NCBI GenBank assembly: GCA_963978895.1
Contig: OZ022247.1
Coordinates: 4,726,197-4,790,196 of the forward strand
Reading direction: 5' to 3'
DNA from: Erpobdella octoculata
Lineage: Eukaryota > Annelida > Clitellata > Hirudinida > Erpobdellidae
DNA length: 64,000 nucleotides
Shown: positions 46,871 through 58,941 of the stretch, one piece after another
Layout: each line of letters starts with the position of its first letter
How positions within the stretch are numbered: the first letter of the stretch is position 1
The notes under the pieces: model-generated
Seen by the model: only the letters and a program-made list of their open reading frames with translations
Told to the model about the DNA's origin: nothing
The model's database searches: none
Program-made: the position numbers and the translations under genes

Positions 46871-47200
46871 ACGGACGGACGGGCCAAGCCGTTATTTTAG
46901 GGTCTTCATACGGCCCTGCCCAAACCTTAAATCAAGGTGGGACGGGCCGAGATTTTAACCAAGTATATAGACATTTTAGTGATTTTAGGGTGTTCAGACG
47001 GGCCGGGCTAAACCTGAAGTCAAGGTGGGACAGGCCGAAGTTTTTCATCAAGTATATAGAACTTCTAGGCCTGTAAAAACGGGCCGGGCCCATATTAGAC
47101 GGGCCGTGCCGGGCCAGGAATTTCGGTTTTTGAAACGGGCTGGGCCAAGTTGTTGACGGGCCGAGCCGAGACCTAAAAAATTGATCCGTGCAGTACTCTA
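46871..47200 (-). mobile_element. hAT-like MITE fragment nested in the Helitron
   Basis: Right end GTGCAGTACTCTA matches the terminal repeat of the element at 8899. The interior has repeated ACGGGCCGGGC, TCAAGGTGGGACGGGCCG and AAGTATATAGA phrases. The left terminal repeat is missing or degenerate. Confidence 0.55.
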
Positions 47201-47263
47201 CTATGTATGCACGGTTCAAATTCTCTAATTTCATGCGAGCGAAGCCGCTACGGGCACTGCTAG

Positions 47264-47330
47264 TACTTATATATGTATTGACCTATATACTTATTGACCT
47301 ATATACTTATATATGTATATAGGTTTTATA
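47264..47330 (+). repeat. 24-bp minisatellite, right part
   Basis: Continuation of the array at 45540-45689 on the far side of the Helitron, then AT-rich palindromic sequence. Confidence 0.9.
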
Positions 47331-47935
47331 AATTTATAAATTTATATAATTTATAAATTTATAAATGTTTGGCGTCTTATTTGAAACAATCATACGATCA
47401 GACATACGATACAGCTTCAGAAGCAGCCTGACCTCACATCCGCCTTATTCAGCTTAACATCTCGTGCTGTGCAGTAGCGTTATGTGGGGTACAACCACCC
47501 GGGGCCACCAGGGGTTGAAACTTTTCAAAAAAAAACTGATGGCCGGGAGGGGGAGGGGGTAACATCCAATCGACTTTCCCTCCAAACAAAATTGACAACC
47601 TAAAAGAGGGCAAAATCTAATAAAAAAAATTCTGAAAAATTTTCCGCCCCTGAAAAACCTTTTGCTGCTCTCTCAAAAGTGGTGCCCGGAGCAAGCCGCA
47701 CTTCCACCCCCTACGCTACACCACTGATTATGTGAAAAAAGCAACCACAGCATTGTTAAAGTTTCTCCAGCAACATATCTAGAACTCTACGGCAAATGAA
47801 ATCAGTTATTTTGGCATTAAAATGTGAAAAAACAGAATGTTTTAAGGTTTCGTTGTCCATAATGAAACAAGGTTTCACAAACTCCTAATTTTTTTTTTAA
47901 TGCATGTCTTTGTTAAACGCTAAAATATAAATATA

Positions 47936-48110
47936 CTAGCAAAATTACCCGGCGTTGCTCGGATTTTGTAGTTTTTTGTTTGACGATAAAACATAGAAAA
48001 ATTAACCATATTTGTTTTTAAATTGGTCAAAATATTTGTCTCAATGAAGAATACCTCTAACAAAATTTCTTTAAAATTACTATCGCCATATATCTATATA
48101 GATTATCTTA
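47936..48110 (-). mobile_element. Helitron-like 3' end, minus orientation
   Basis: On the minus strand it ends CCGAGCAACGCCGGGTAATT, TTGCTAG, T. Hairpin-type GCAACGCCGGG and CTAG are as in the copies at 36675 and 34320. The 5' side fades into AT-rich DNA near a TATATCTATATAG tract. Confidence 0.5.
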
Positions 48111-49000
48111 GAGGCATATAAAGCAGGTTTAGAAAACATTAAAAAGCAAACTGCAATCTTACCTCATTATCTTGCCACTTCATGATTTGAATAAACTCAT
48201 TTTTAAGCGTAAGCAAAATATATGCATATATTTTTAGCCATTATCCGTTTTATCAATATAATATCGATGCTTATACGATTTTACTTTTCGTCGCTAAAAT
48301 TCAAATCACATGTTATGAATGCCTGACAGTTTTTATGAGAATAATAATAAAAAAGAAAAGAAAGGATAATGCTTTCAAAGGTCGCCATGTTTTAAGTTAA
48401 TACTTCGAAGCAATGAAAATGTTGCCATTCACATTGAAGATGCATGAAATAATGATGATGAATGATGTCCCACAGACATTTCAAAGATTACAAAACAAAG
48501 TCGCCACAACCATCATCATCATCACCACCACCATCATTATCATCATCATCAGCAATTCATCATCATCAAATTCGACCGCGTACTTCCCCCCTCTCTCATC
48601 CCAGAGGGTTAAATACAAGATTGAAACGTTTGAGTACAAGTGCACGAAAAGATAAAGAGCGAGACTTCCAGCCATGACTGTCCAGGGACGTATTAATATA
48701 TCGATGTCGATGCCGGGGTTTAAGTTCAATATAAAGTTCACTGCTGCAAAACCACCGCACTGTCAACAACATCTATGTAATATGCTTCTAGCTGGTCGTG
48801 TTCATATTCAAACCCTTGAGTTTGCAAGCCGTGTTTAACATTTTCATTGCGACACTTAGCTTTGGTCGCTTTTAATTTCTCTAAAATAATTTTAGAGCTC
48901 CAATCAGCATGAAGATGTTCGTTAGTTTATGAGTGACCCATGTGACCCATGTGACCCAGTGACCTATAAGATGACCTTAGCTCCTTCAGCAGTAAACAGC

Positions 49001-49255
49001 CAACGGCTAAGAGGTGGACATGGGTTGGGTTGACCCATGGGTTGGATTGGATTGGATTGGGTTCGGTTCGGTCCAATGTTTTTGACACATGCGTTGAAAA
49101 AAAAGTTGAAAAAAAATTAACCAAAACAAATTTTAGTTGTGGGTTGGGCTGGGTCAGAAAATTTAACTTTTTTTAGGTGGGTTGGGTTAGGTTGAGAAAG
49201 TGTTGGGATGGGTTGGACCACAAAAAATAGACCCACGTCCACCTCTGCAACGGCT
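49001..49255 (+). mobile_element. 239-bp hAT MITE with 8-bp target duplication
   Basis: Element 49009-49247 lies between exact CAACGGCT copies (49001-49008 and 49248-49255). Inverted ends: left AGAGGTGGACATGGGT and right ACCCACGTCCACCTCT. The subterminal DNA is made of GGGTTGG/GGATTGG steps. No coding capacity. Confidence 0.82.
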
Positions 49256-49329
49256 GTATATGCAATTTTCTATTTTCTGAATGAAACCAGAAAAGTTGTG
49301 AAAACTTGACGGTTTTCATTAAACATCGC

Positions 49330-49760
49330 GCATTGTTCAGAATGCGTAATTTGACAATTCACCGTCTGCTTGTTTCTGACATGCATAATTCGTAAGGTAA
49401 AACCAATAAATCATGCATTGCTCAAAATGCATAATTCAGTTATGTGTAGTTTAAAATTTATTATTCTGTTATGCATCATTCGTAATGCATAGTTTAGAAT
49501 GCATAGTATAGTCACGCATTATTTAGCATCCACAATCTATTCATGCATGACTCAAAACTTAGTCATGCATCGTTTAGAGTGCATATAATTCATCCAGGCA
49601 TCATATTGCATACTACAATCATACATTGCTCGTTATTTGTAATCAACTCGTGAATTGTTCAGAATTCATAAGAAGGTCAAGCATCATTTTTAATGAATAG
49701 TTTAGTCGAGCAGCGTTCGGAATCTATAACTCAGTCATGCATCGTTCAGCTGCTGGGTGC
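49330..49760 (+). repeat. Degenerate ATGCAT-rich minisatellite
   Basis: Imperfect repeats built from CATGCATAATTCGTAATGCA and CATCGTTCAGAATGC phrases over about 430 bases; period irregular, around 25-35 bases. Confidence 0.6.
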
Positions 49761-49864
49761 ATAATTCAAAAGCCATCATTCAAATACAAAAGCACGAATC
49801 GATTATTTTCAAACGACGTCCCGCGTGTCACCTCAAAAAAAAAGAAAGAAAAAAATATGCTTCT

Positions 49865-50000
49865 TTTTTTTCTTTTTCTTTTTCTTCTTCTTCTTCTTCT
49901 TCTTCTTCTTCTTCTTCTTCTTCTTCTTCTTCTTCTTCTTCTTCTTCTTCTTCTTCTTCTTCTTCTTCTTCTTCTTCTTCTTCTTTTTTTTTTTGTTTTT
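49865..50000 (+). repeat. (CTT)n microsatellite
   Basis: Perfect TTC array of about 105 bases flanked by T-rich tracts. Confidence 0.95.
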
Positions 50001-50264
50001 TGTTTTTTTTCTTTTCCTTTTCTTCTTCTTTTTCCTGTCATTGTCACACAATGAAAGAAAATTGAAAAAAAAAATTTTTCGTAGGTTAAAAATTGAAAAT
50101 TAAAATACTCTTAAAAAAGCTTTTATAGGCTTAAAGTGATTACTGAGAACTGCTGAAAAAAAGGAGAATGAGAGTGAAAGAAAGAAAGATAAGAAAAAGA
50201 AATTGAGATGAAGAATATGAGTGACACACAGAAACATGCAGAGAAATTGATATAAAAAAAACGA

Positions 50265-50375
50265 GAAACAGAGACAGACAGACATACAGACAGACAGACA
50301 GACATACAGACAGACAGACACACAGAGAGACAGACAAACAGACAGACATATTTACAGACAGACAGAGAGAGAAAG
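50265..50375 (+). repeat. (CAGA)n microsatellite
   Basis: CAGACAGACATA-type tetramer array, interrupted. Confidence 0.9.
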
Positions 50376-50454
50376 ATACAAAAATAAGAGACGGAGAGTG
50401 TGAAAAATGAACAAAAGATAGCGAAGAAATTGCTGTCCCATCTCTACGAACGAT

Positions 50455-50700
50455 CGTTAATAATACACGAAAAATTCTTCTTAACTAGCCGAGCATCTCA
50501 ATGCTAACTCGATTACTGAGACTTGACGCGATAGATATATGGAGTCGGGTTAATTGCTTTCGACAGCGCTGGCGTCCAAGAGCAATTGATATTAATGAAC
50601 GCCTAAGACTTTACTGCGATTCCACTCCCTGAGAGAAGGATTCTTTCATCCCGCATCAATTGCGAACGATGTTCGTTGCTTTTGTAAACCTTTTTTTGGT
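50455..50700. other. Repeat-free island near the end of the gene desert
   Basis: Balanced, non-repetitive sequence with no open frame (for example GAGTCGGGTTAATTGCTTTC, TTCATCCCGCATCAATTGCG). It contrasts sharply with the flanking arrays and is a candidate conserved non-coding element, unproven. Confidence 0.25.
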
Positions 50701-50765
50701 TTCCGGGAAGAAGCAGCAAGAGAACGGTTTTGCTGTGACATCAACGCTGCAAATTAAACATCGAC

Positions 50766-50955
50766 GTTGTTTAAAGTAGCATCAACACTATTTGTTATAA
50801 CATCAACACTATTTGTTATAACATCAACACTATTTGTTATAACATCAACACTATTTGTTATAACATCAACACTATTTGTTATAACATCAACACTATTTGT
50901 TATAACATCAACACTATTTGTTATAACATCAACACTATTTGTTATAATATAAAAA
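50766..50955 (+). repeat. 21-bp minisatellite
   Basis: Nine copies of a 21-bp unit containing CATCAACACTATTTGTTAT. Confidence 0.95.
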
Positions 50956-51616
50956 CTATCTATTTGTTATACGAGCACTTATCGTATCAATAGGGCGACT
51001 AGGACGCCCGTTAAATTAAAATTATCATTTAATTACTTTCTATTTTTTGATTGATTTTTTTTCAATAGAATGTAATGAAAATCTTAGCCAGTTAAATTTA
51101 AAATATTTGTTAATTATTTTCTAATTTTTAGTTTTTTTCAACTGCCATCTACCGATTGTAAGGAAACCATCAGCCATCTGTCGGGGAAAATGTTTTATTA
51201 TGATCCGTGTCAAAAATAATCAATGAGTTAGATTCAGAATAGTCAGAGTACACTAAAGTTGTTCAAGGAAAAGTTCTGAAAGATGCTTGGGCCTATATTT
51301 ATAGAATATATATGCTCGGTCCACGCCCACGCTACATTCATTAATTACAATTTATCGTTGACCAAGTGACCATTTGTTTTGTTTTTTTATTTATTTATAT
51401 AATTATTTTGTTTTTTTAAATATTTTTATGTATAGTTTATATCGTTAACTCTAAAACATTATTCCGCTTTAATTTATATTGTTCAGCGCTAAAACATTTC
51501 TCAGGTGCAAGCAGCTTAAAGCAGGTGTGTTTTGATCTATCCATCAAAATATCTAAATGAGCGAGAAATGAATTAACAAAACACGGATCCGACAGTTAAA
51601 ATAATATTGTTAAAAA

Positions 51617-53550
51617 ATGAAATTTATCATTGCCTTGACTTGTTTTGTTTTAGTGTTTACCAACGGTTGGTGTGATGGCTTACATACTTTATACTACTTT
51701 ATAGTTTATAAATAAAATAATAATACAAGTTAATGAATTAGCTAATAAAGCTGAAAAAAGTTTTATTCTCAAATTAGTTTATTTTACAACTAATTTGCAA
51801 AAAAATTTTTATTTTATTGACTGACAAGTTCCAAAACAAAATTTTTTAATATGAATTTTAATATTTTTTTCAAAATGTTTTCCTAGTTTACGCCTTAGAG
51901 TGCTACTCGTGTAAGGATCAGGATGGAAACAAAGATAAATGCATCAAGACGTCCAAACAGTGTGAACAGAATCAAAACGTCTGCTACTCCAGCGTACAAT
52001 GGAGAAGTGGGATATCTTTCAAATCAATTATCTAGAACATTTCCTATTATTCACTTGCTGTGGTCGATTGTCCATTTGATCATAATACATTAGGATGAGC
52101 TGTATTTTATGAGATGCTGTTTTCAATTATTATAAATAATATGCTTTTAAGGAATGTTTATCATAAGTTGTTATCTAATATTTTCTCTTATAAAATAATT
52201 TTATTAAAAAAGAATCAATCTAAAATTATATAAAAGTATTTTGAAAAATTTGTATTTACAAGTTTTTTGTAAAGATGTGGTGCAAATGCTGATTAGAAAA
52301 GTTTTCATGGCTAAAAAAGAATTTATTGATTGCTTTTGGTGATTTTTGTGCATTTTTGCTGTCCTCATCATAATTTAATATCAGCAACTTTACCTAACTT
52401 ACCTTTTTTTAACAAAGAAAAGATACTGGCTGGCAAAAAAATATGGATAAAGGATTTTAATATTTATTAATGAATTAATTGAAGATACATGGTGATTAAC
52501 TAGATATTTTGGTTAAATTACTTTGCCACTTTTTATTATATTCTTTAAATACAAAAAATTAATCCAGGCTCATGAAAGCTCTCTAACTAAGTCCATTTTT
52601 ATAAAACATCATCCTATGTACATAAACCTTCTCAAATCAAGAACATTTTCATAAAAAAAAGTCATTCCAAGTACATAATCCCCCACCAAATTAAGTACAT
52701 TTAAAAAAAAGTCATCCCAAGTACATAATCCCCCACCAAATTAAGTACATTTTTGTAAAAAAAAGTCACCCCAAGTACACGAACCTCTTCAAATTATGTA
52801 CATTTGTTGTATAAAAGCTCAGCCCTCATTTATAGGAAATTAAAAATTAACTTTCCCAAACAGTTCCTCCTTACTGGACACCACGTGGCAACAGGATTCA
52901 CTACCTATCGAAAGACTGCGACACACTGGACCGGTGTTCTCAAAGGGAGAAAGATACGAGAAAGTATTGCATAAGAGATTGGTACCTGGATTGGAAATGT
53001 CACGAGTGCTGTCAAGGAGATCTGTGCAACTATTACGTAACCGTTAGTATTTTATCATTGTTTATTTACTAAAAATATAAGTTATTAATTAAGCTTTTTT
53101 ATTTCTTTAATGTAATTAATGTAATTTGTTATTACTAGTCATTTATTGAATGAAATAAATTGAATGTTATTCGTTTAGTTTTAATTTATTTGTTTTAATT
53201 TGAATTTATTTGTAGCATGATTGATGATTAATAGTGTTTCAATAAATATCTGACTTCCATATTTTTTATCGTTTTATTTAAAAAATGTATTCATTATAAG
53301 TTGAGGCCCACTTTTCTTATTCTGTTTTATTCTATATTTATTTTTACGTGTTTAGAAGAAATTAATACGGATAATTCATTTAAATGAAATTTTATTTTTT
53401 TTCACCTCGAATAATTTGTTTAAACGAAATTTTATTTTTTTTCAGCTCGGATCTCTTCGAAGCAGCATTCCCAGTTTCCAAGTTCTCCTTACGGGACTAT
53501 TTTTGGCTTTTGTACATTTGAATTTTTTCAAGTTACGAGTATTTTTATAA
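51617..53550 (+). CDS. Secreted or GPI-anchored Ly6/uPAR-type three-finger protein
   Basis: Four exons join in frame: 51617-51665, 51887-52006, 52864-53042 and 53446-53550, for 150 aa. The first 18 residues (MKFIIALTCFVLVFTN then VYA) are a signal peptide. The mature part starts LECYSCKDQDGNKDKC, the classic LU-domain opening. It continues with CEQNQNVCYSS, DCDTLDRCSQ and YCIRDWYLDWKC, and closes HECCQGDLCNYY, the CC-x(4)-CN ending of Ly6 domains. The C-terminal LLTGLFLAFVHLNFF is a hydrophobic GPI-attachment or membrane tail, followed only by KLRVFL. Insect relatives of this class (quiver/sleepless, boudin-like) act on channels or septate junctions; which one this is cannot be said. The second donor (GAA then GTGGGA) is weak but the only in-frame choice. 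AATAAA overlaps the stop codon at 53549. Confidence 0.82.
52610..52800 (+). repeat. Tandem repeat in intron 2 of the Ly6-type gene
   Basis: About three copies of a unit near 55 bases containing AAAAGTCATCCCAAGTACAT and CCCACCAAATTAAGTACAT. Confidence 0.8.
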
Positions 53551-53628
53551 TAAAATTAGTTTTCTTTAATTTCTGCTTATGTTTTGACGTCAGCTATGCT
53601 CAATTGTGTAAAACTTTCTTCTTTTTTT

Positions 53629-53673
<45 letters not shown>

Positions 53674-54104
53674 GTTAAGTTTAATCGTATGCGGTCATAA
53701 TGGAGACTGGAGATTAAGAAACAAGAGCACAGTTGACTGTTGATTGTTAACAACTTTTAATAAATGTTTGTGTTTCTCTTTTCTTTAAATGACAAATTGA
53801 AGTCGATGAATTAAAACTAAAACAAAAATCTGAACAAGCTGCCTGGAAATGATTAAGGTGAATCTTTATTCTATCAGAAAAACTCAACTGAGTAGTGAGA
53901 ATGAAAAGCATCAAAAGAAAAACTATTTGAAAGTACTAAGTGGAACAAACAAATTAAATATAAATTAACATAATACAACCAAAATATATAAATATTCATT
54001 CTTGAGAAAATTGCGTAATACTTAGCGAGAAACACTTCGGAATTTTTCATCCACGGAGTTCATTCAAGTACGATCTTTCACATGTGGCAATCAAAATCAG
54101 CTGT
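53551..54104. other. Convergent 3' intergenic region
   Basis: Lies between two genes whose 3' ends face each other. Contains an (ATA)n array at 53627-53672 and otherwise AT-rich UTR-like DNA. Confidence 0.5.
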
Positions 54105-56967
54105 TCATTCTATTAGTTCGTAGCCTTCCGTTACCGTTCGTCTTCGTCCACATGATATGACCACGAGGAGAACGAAAAGCAGAAAGAGACAGCAACTGAT
54201 ATAGCTCGTCAGAAGTAAAACGGGATAAGATACTTCGAATTGCCTTGCCAGGCCAACGTAGAACTGAGCCATTGAGTTGGAAGATCCGGATGAGTCTTGA
54301 TAGAAGCATTTGAAGTAGCAGTCAGTACACACAGCGAAAACTTCATCTGGTCTTGAAAAGCACTGTCAAAATGTTTGAATCTTTGTGTTAAAAACTTGTT
54401 TTTCTTTATAAAGACAAGGCGAGGGTTACTACTTAAATAGGCATCATTTGCATTTTGTGTCTATATTTTAAATTATTTTAAAACGACACGTGTCTGTCAC
54501 ATACGAAATGGGTATATATAGTATAGGTATAACTGGGTATATATAGTATAGGTATAACTGGGTATATATAGTATAGGTATAACTGGGTATATATAGTATA
54601 GGTATAACTGGGTATATATAGTATATGTATAACTGGGTATATATAGTATAGGTATAACTGGGTATATATATATATATATATATGGGTATATATATTATAG
54701 GTATAACTGGGTATATATAGTATAGGTATAACTGGGTATATATAGTATAGGTATAACTGGGTATATATAGGTATAACTGCTAACGTGTCCACGATTTTCG
54801 AGATCCGACTTCATGAGAGTTGCTTTCGTAAAGTTTCTCGTCTGCCAATTGAGGTACTCGACGCTGATCCGTCTGCAAGATCCTTCCATGCATCTTCAGA
54901 AAACAAAAAAAAGTAAAGTAAGATAAACTAATTGTTGTATAATAATTTTGTTTATATCCACTAGGTACCGAGGATATGTCTTTTAGGTCTTGTCTTAGAG
55001 TGTTCTGGTTCTATCTTATGTGGAAACACGCGAAACCGTTGCAAAAATCTGAGCTATATAGGTACCAATTAACAGAGACGTAATTTCAGCATAACCATAG
55101 GGGCAAGATTTTGAAAGTACCCACACCTTAAAAAGTTGTATCTTTATACTGCCAACTTTTTTTCCTAAAATAGCTGATGACCGGAGGAAGGCAGGAAGGG
55201 GTAGTGAGAAAGGGTCCACCAACGTTAGGTGAGGGCCACTTCAATGTCAGGAGAAATGACTCCCTGTCCCTAAATGGAAGTGGCTGCTAGCTGCCAACAA
55301 GGTTTATTATCTTCTACTACTGAGTTGAGGAGCATCCATAGATGTACCTATCTACGGACACATCGAAAACCATTTGCAAATTGCCTTGAAATTGTCAAAG
55401 ACATGGAAATTAGCTTCAATGCATGGGAAAAGCAGAGCCTTCAAATCAGCCGTAATGTTTATATACAACATATAATGGATTCGACAATCAGGGTTTTTAA
55501 TCAACGAGCTTGTAGCAAAGACGAGAAAATAAAAAACAAATTCAAAACCTTTCCCTGACGCGATCTCGATGTCCCGACTCGTTTTCATCACACTGAACCA
55601 TCTGCGTCCCGGTAACTTTACAGACGCTTTCAACTGAATATGCCGAGGCCAGGGCGTGTTTCAGAGGAAATGCGGCAAGAAGCCCGATTGCCAATAAGAT
55701 CACAACCGTGACACATGACACGATCGCGACGATGGGCCAACGACACCGTCGCGAACATTGGGAACGAATTCTTTGCCATCGAGATACTGCGGGATCAGTC
55801 GAGGGCAAAAGCTGAGCAGTTTCGTCGGATTGTTGGAGCCTGTCATCATTATCTGTAAATGAAAGTTGTTTTACAAGATTATACAAGATTACAAGATTAT
55901 TTACAAGATTTTACAAGATTATAAGAAGATCGGAGAAGTTAGTTTACGTGTATAGTACTAAAAATATTAAATTCAAAAGATTTATTGTACCTATTGCATG
56001 ATTTTTAAATATTCTTACCACAATCGTTTGGGCCGGGACCACCTGCCAAGGAAACGATAACCCAATCTCCTACGCGGCCTTGTTCTTGAAGGCGTGCAGT
56101 GGCATCGTGGTGTCTGAGCGGACGGTAAGGACGACAGTGGAAACGACCACGAATCTCTTCTCCTCCTCCTCCAGGATTTGTTCTACAATCGTCTTCCCCG
56201 CCCGGATCTGGCTCTGTTTCTGGAAAATCTGAATTAACGATCGAGCCAGTTTTGATCGGAATAGGCTGACTTGTCGCGTAAGAGCTTGTAGAATGTTTGC
56301 CTGTTTCTGCTTCTTGATTTGCTTCGTCGTCGTCGGTGGCAGAAGCAGGTGCAGACTGATCACTGTTTATTGATTTATTTCCTCCTTTTTCTTCTTCTTG
56401 AGACGTGCCGAGCAAAATAAAATCTGTTTCTTCGGGTTCCATTTTAGGTTGGTCAATTTTGACCAACATCGGATTAAGGGCATTACTATCAAAACGGTTG
56501 TTCTGAATAAATGCTTTATTGGCCTCATCAAGTATAGCTTCCTGGCTACGTTCTAACTGCTCTCTTTCTTTGGAAATAACCGACAAAGCTTCCCTCCACA
56601 ATCGTTCCGTTTCATCGACATCGATGGCGTCTGGTGTAAAACTTGGAACCAGCTGGCATATGTCAACCGGGGTACTCGATTGAAAAGTTTTTGCTTCACC
56701 CATCTGACTGTCAATGGCCTCTGGCACACCAGAGACTTGGGGATCTGAATTCTCACAGATCTTCTGACATGTGGACAAAGCATTACATTCTTCCGTGTTA
56801 TCGATTCCTGTGCTACTGCCTAAATCTTCAGAACATTTGGCAGCTATTTGAGGACTTCCTTCTTTAGCAACATTCTCGTCTTGTGATTTCTCGATGCCCA
56901 GTTCCTGTTTTGCATGGCTTTCTGGCTTCTCATCACCACCTATTTTAATTAAAATTCCTTTAATCAA
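54105..56967 (-). CDS. Two-transmembrane protein resembling BK-channel beta/TipE subunits, N-terminus incomplete
   Basis: Minus-strand exons: 56019-56939 (open to an ATG at 56967), 55549-55852, 54785-54893 and 54105-54362, all in frame. The first exon encodes about 300 acidic, Ser/Glu-rich residues with no domain I know. Then TM1 (VAIVSCVTVVILLAIGLLAAF), and an extracellular loop of about 95 residues with many cysteines (SVCKVTG, QCDENES, RCMEGSCRRISVEYLN, HCFSRP, VCTDCYFKCFYQDSSG) and one N-glycosylation site (NFT). TM2 follows (VLLLTSYISCCLFLLFVLLVV) and a short cytosolic tail ending EGYELIE. The TM-loop-TM layout and the CFYQDSSG..Y stretch before TM2 resemble KCNMB and TipE auxiliary subunits; similarity is limited. 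An acceptor-like AAAATAG at 56940-56946 suggests a missing upstream exon, otherwise ATG 56965-56967 is the start. The third intron carries a 25-bp minisatellite. Confidence 0.55.
54505..54780 (+). repeat. 25-bp minisatellite in an intron
   Basis: About eleven copies of a unit containing GGGTATATATAGTATAGGTA followed by TAACT, with one expanded (TA)n copy near 54665. It ends directly at the splice donor of the neighbouring exon. Confidence 0.93.
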
Positions 56968-57140
56968 ATATTATACACCATTTTGGAATCATCTACTCAA
57001 GATAGGTACGTTCAGCACTAGAACTGCGGCTCAAAGGTGAATAAACGTCATTTACAATATATAACTGCTGGACAATAATACCATCGTTGTTGTATAATTC
57101 TTAGAAGACAGAAGAACAATTTTTTGTTTCATTTTATTAG

Positions 57141-57262
57141 GCTTATATTAAATTATGAGTTTGAATATTGCGATGGCCAGCTTAGACATTTTTAAACCGC
57201 TAACCAGTTTTCCTATACAAAAAAACTTTTCTAAAGCATTACAGAACCCTGCTCTACCTCTT
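57141..57262 (+). CDS. Possible 5' coding exon of an unrecognised plus-strand gene
   Basis: Acceptor TTTTATTAG, then an ATG at 57155 followed by 36 open codons (MSLNIAMASLDIFKPLTSFP...), ending at a good donor GTAAGT. It lies divergently to the channel-subunit-like gene. No downstream exon was recognised before NAA50, which is on the other strand, so this may be chance or the start of a gene whose other exons are not evident. Confidence 0.28.
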
Positions 57263-58941
57263 GTAAGTCATATAAGGTTTATATAACTTCTCCTATCCAT
57301 GTTTACTTAATTCAGTCTGGAAAACCATTTTGTTCAAATATATCTTGAATGTATGTCAGTTTCATATAGGCTATATATGATTACGTTTCATAATTCTATA
57401 AAATATTTTTAAAATAAGTACAATTAAAAAAATATATTGCTAAATTTTATGAATTTTATATTTTATCATTAATTTATATACACAATGCTTATTGAAAAGA
57501 CTGTTCAACCAATCAAATGACAAACTTAATACCAAATGCTAAATATTCTAAATAAATGACTGTTTCGTAATGATCGTTCAAAAAAGTGCTTCTTCAATAT
57601 TTAATATTTATACCTTTCTCCATGACAAAAACTTCTTTCCAACAAACTTTATCTGTATGCAACAAACTCTAGCGAAACTCTCAGAAATCAACTCTAACCA
57701 CAGTTTAACGTTTCTTAAATTCGTTTATTTCAATTAGAAAAATAAATAATGTTAGCAGTTTAGCAGAAGGTTGACTTTTGAATAGGAATTTGTAGCTACA
57801 ACTTTGTTCCCGTAAGGCTGAAACACTGGTTAAAAAACTTTGTACGAGCTCCTATAGGTTTTTCACAAAAAGGAGTGACCTAGGATTGTGTGTATTCTGC
57901 AACGCAGAAAGGCTGAGTATTCGGAGTAGATTTTCATGTTACACAGTTCTCTATAATATTACCTATTGTGCAGTGAAGGACAGCACGTTGTAATGAATTT
58001 AAATAACTACTGTCACGGCCATATATGAAATGAGCGTACAGGTGCCATTTCTTAAAAGAAAGGGAGTTAGAGTCAAAAAAAATTTAAGATCGAGTTGTGT
58101 TCCAAAAATTGTGGGAGATGCAATAGCAGCAGATCATTTTCAATAAGAAAAAAACATCTAAAAAAATTCTATACTTTTAGCTTTTCGGGAGAAAGCAATT
58201 TTCCCGAATGGGGCAATTGACAACGTCACCTCCTCCCTCGAATCTGATGCCTGTCATGGCGGGAAATATTCAAAACTTAGTTTTCATTTTAAAACCAACA
58301 TTGTTCAGTTATTTTCATATTCTGTTATAATGATTGTTGACAGAAATTATTTTCTTCCCAGCTTCAATAAAGTCTTCTATACATGGTGGTCATAAGTCAT
58401 AAATCCACAAAACTGCTCCAGCATTTAATGACGCTTTTAATTAGCCTAATTCTAATAGTTGCTGTAGTACTGAAAATTATAAAACTGCAACAGATCGTCG
58501 GTATAATGCTAAATATATCACACACATTATTGCCTCCCATATAGGAATGCCAATCTATAGGTCCATCCCACGCCAAGAATTTGAGCATTAGCAATCCCTA
58601 AGAAAATTAGATAGTCGATAACTTACCCACAATGTTCTCTCTCTATCAATTACTCACACAAGATCTCTTTCAGCATGTCAAAAAATTCAAGATCTTATTT
58701 TCCTTAACAACAAAACACAGCATTACAGGAATTGCAAGGAATGGCAAGGCATTGATGGGTGTTTATTACAAAAAAGCATAACATGTAAATAAAAAACGCA
58801 GTGCAATGCAACACATCAAACGTAAAACATCAGCGCCGAGCTTTGGATCGAGTGCAAAATACTGGATGTGACGGATGTCAGTACGAAATCGACACTCAAA
58901 AAAATAATAACGCCTAGGATCGGAGAGAGTCGCGAAAATAA
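57263..58941. other. Intergenic stretch between the channel-subunit-like gene and NAA50
   Basis: AT-rich, no supported exon. Its right part is downstream of the NAA50 stop codon and likely holds that 3' UTR. Confidence 0.45.

Larger units (their letters stand above)
45690..47263 (+). mobile_element. Non-autonomous Helitron with precise empty site
   Basis: The element starts TCTATATATATAAAAG and ends GGGCACTGCTAG. It is inserted between A (45689) and T (47264) of the 24-bp minisatellite; joining the flanks restores a perfect unit, GACCTATA plus TACTTATATATG. The 5' TC, the 3' CTAG, the A/T target and a short hairpin AGCGAAGCCGCT 14 bases before the end are all Helitron hallmarks. Inside are a (GACT)n array, five tandem repeats of about 165 bp and a nested MITE fragment. 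No Rep/helicase gene is present. Confidence 0.88.

Noticed and set aside
28300..50955. CRISPR array
   Set aside because: Tandem arrays here have no constant-length unique spacers and the window is eukaryotic.
54097..54309. Alternative frame over the last exon of the channel-subunit-like gene
   Set aside because: The other frame (stop at 54105) joins cleanly to upstream exons and encodes a transmembrane segment and spaced cysteines.
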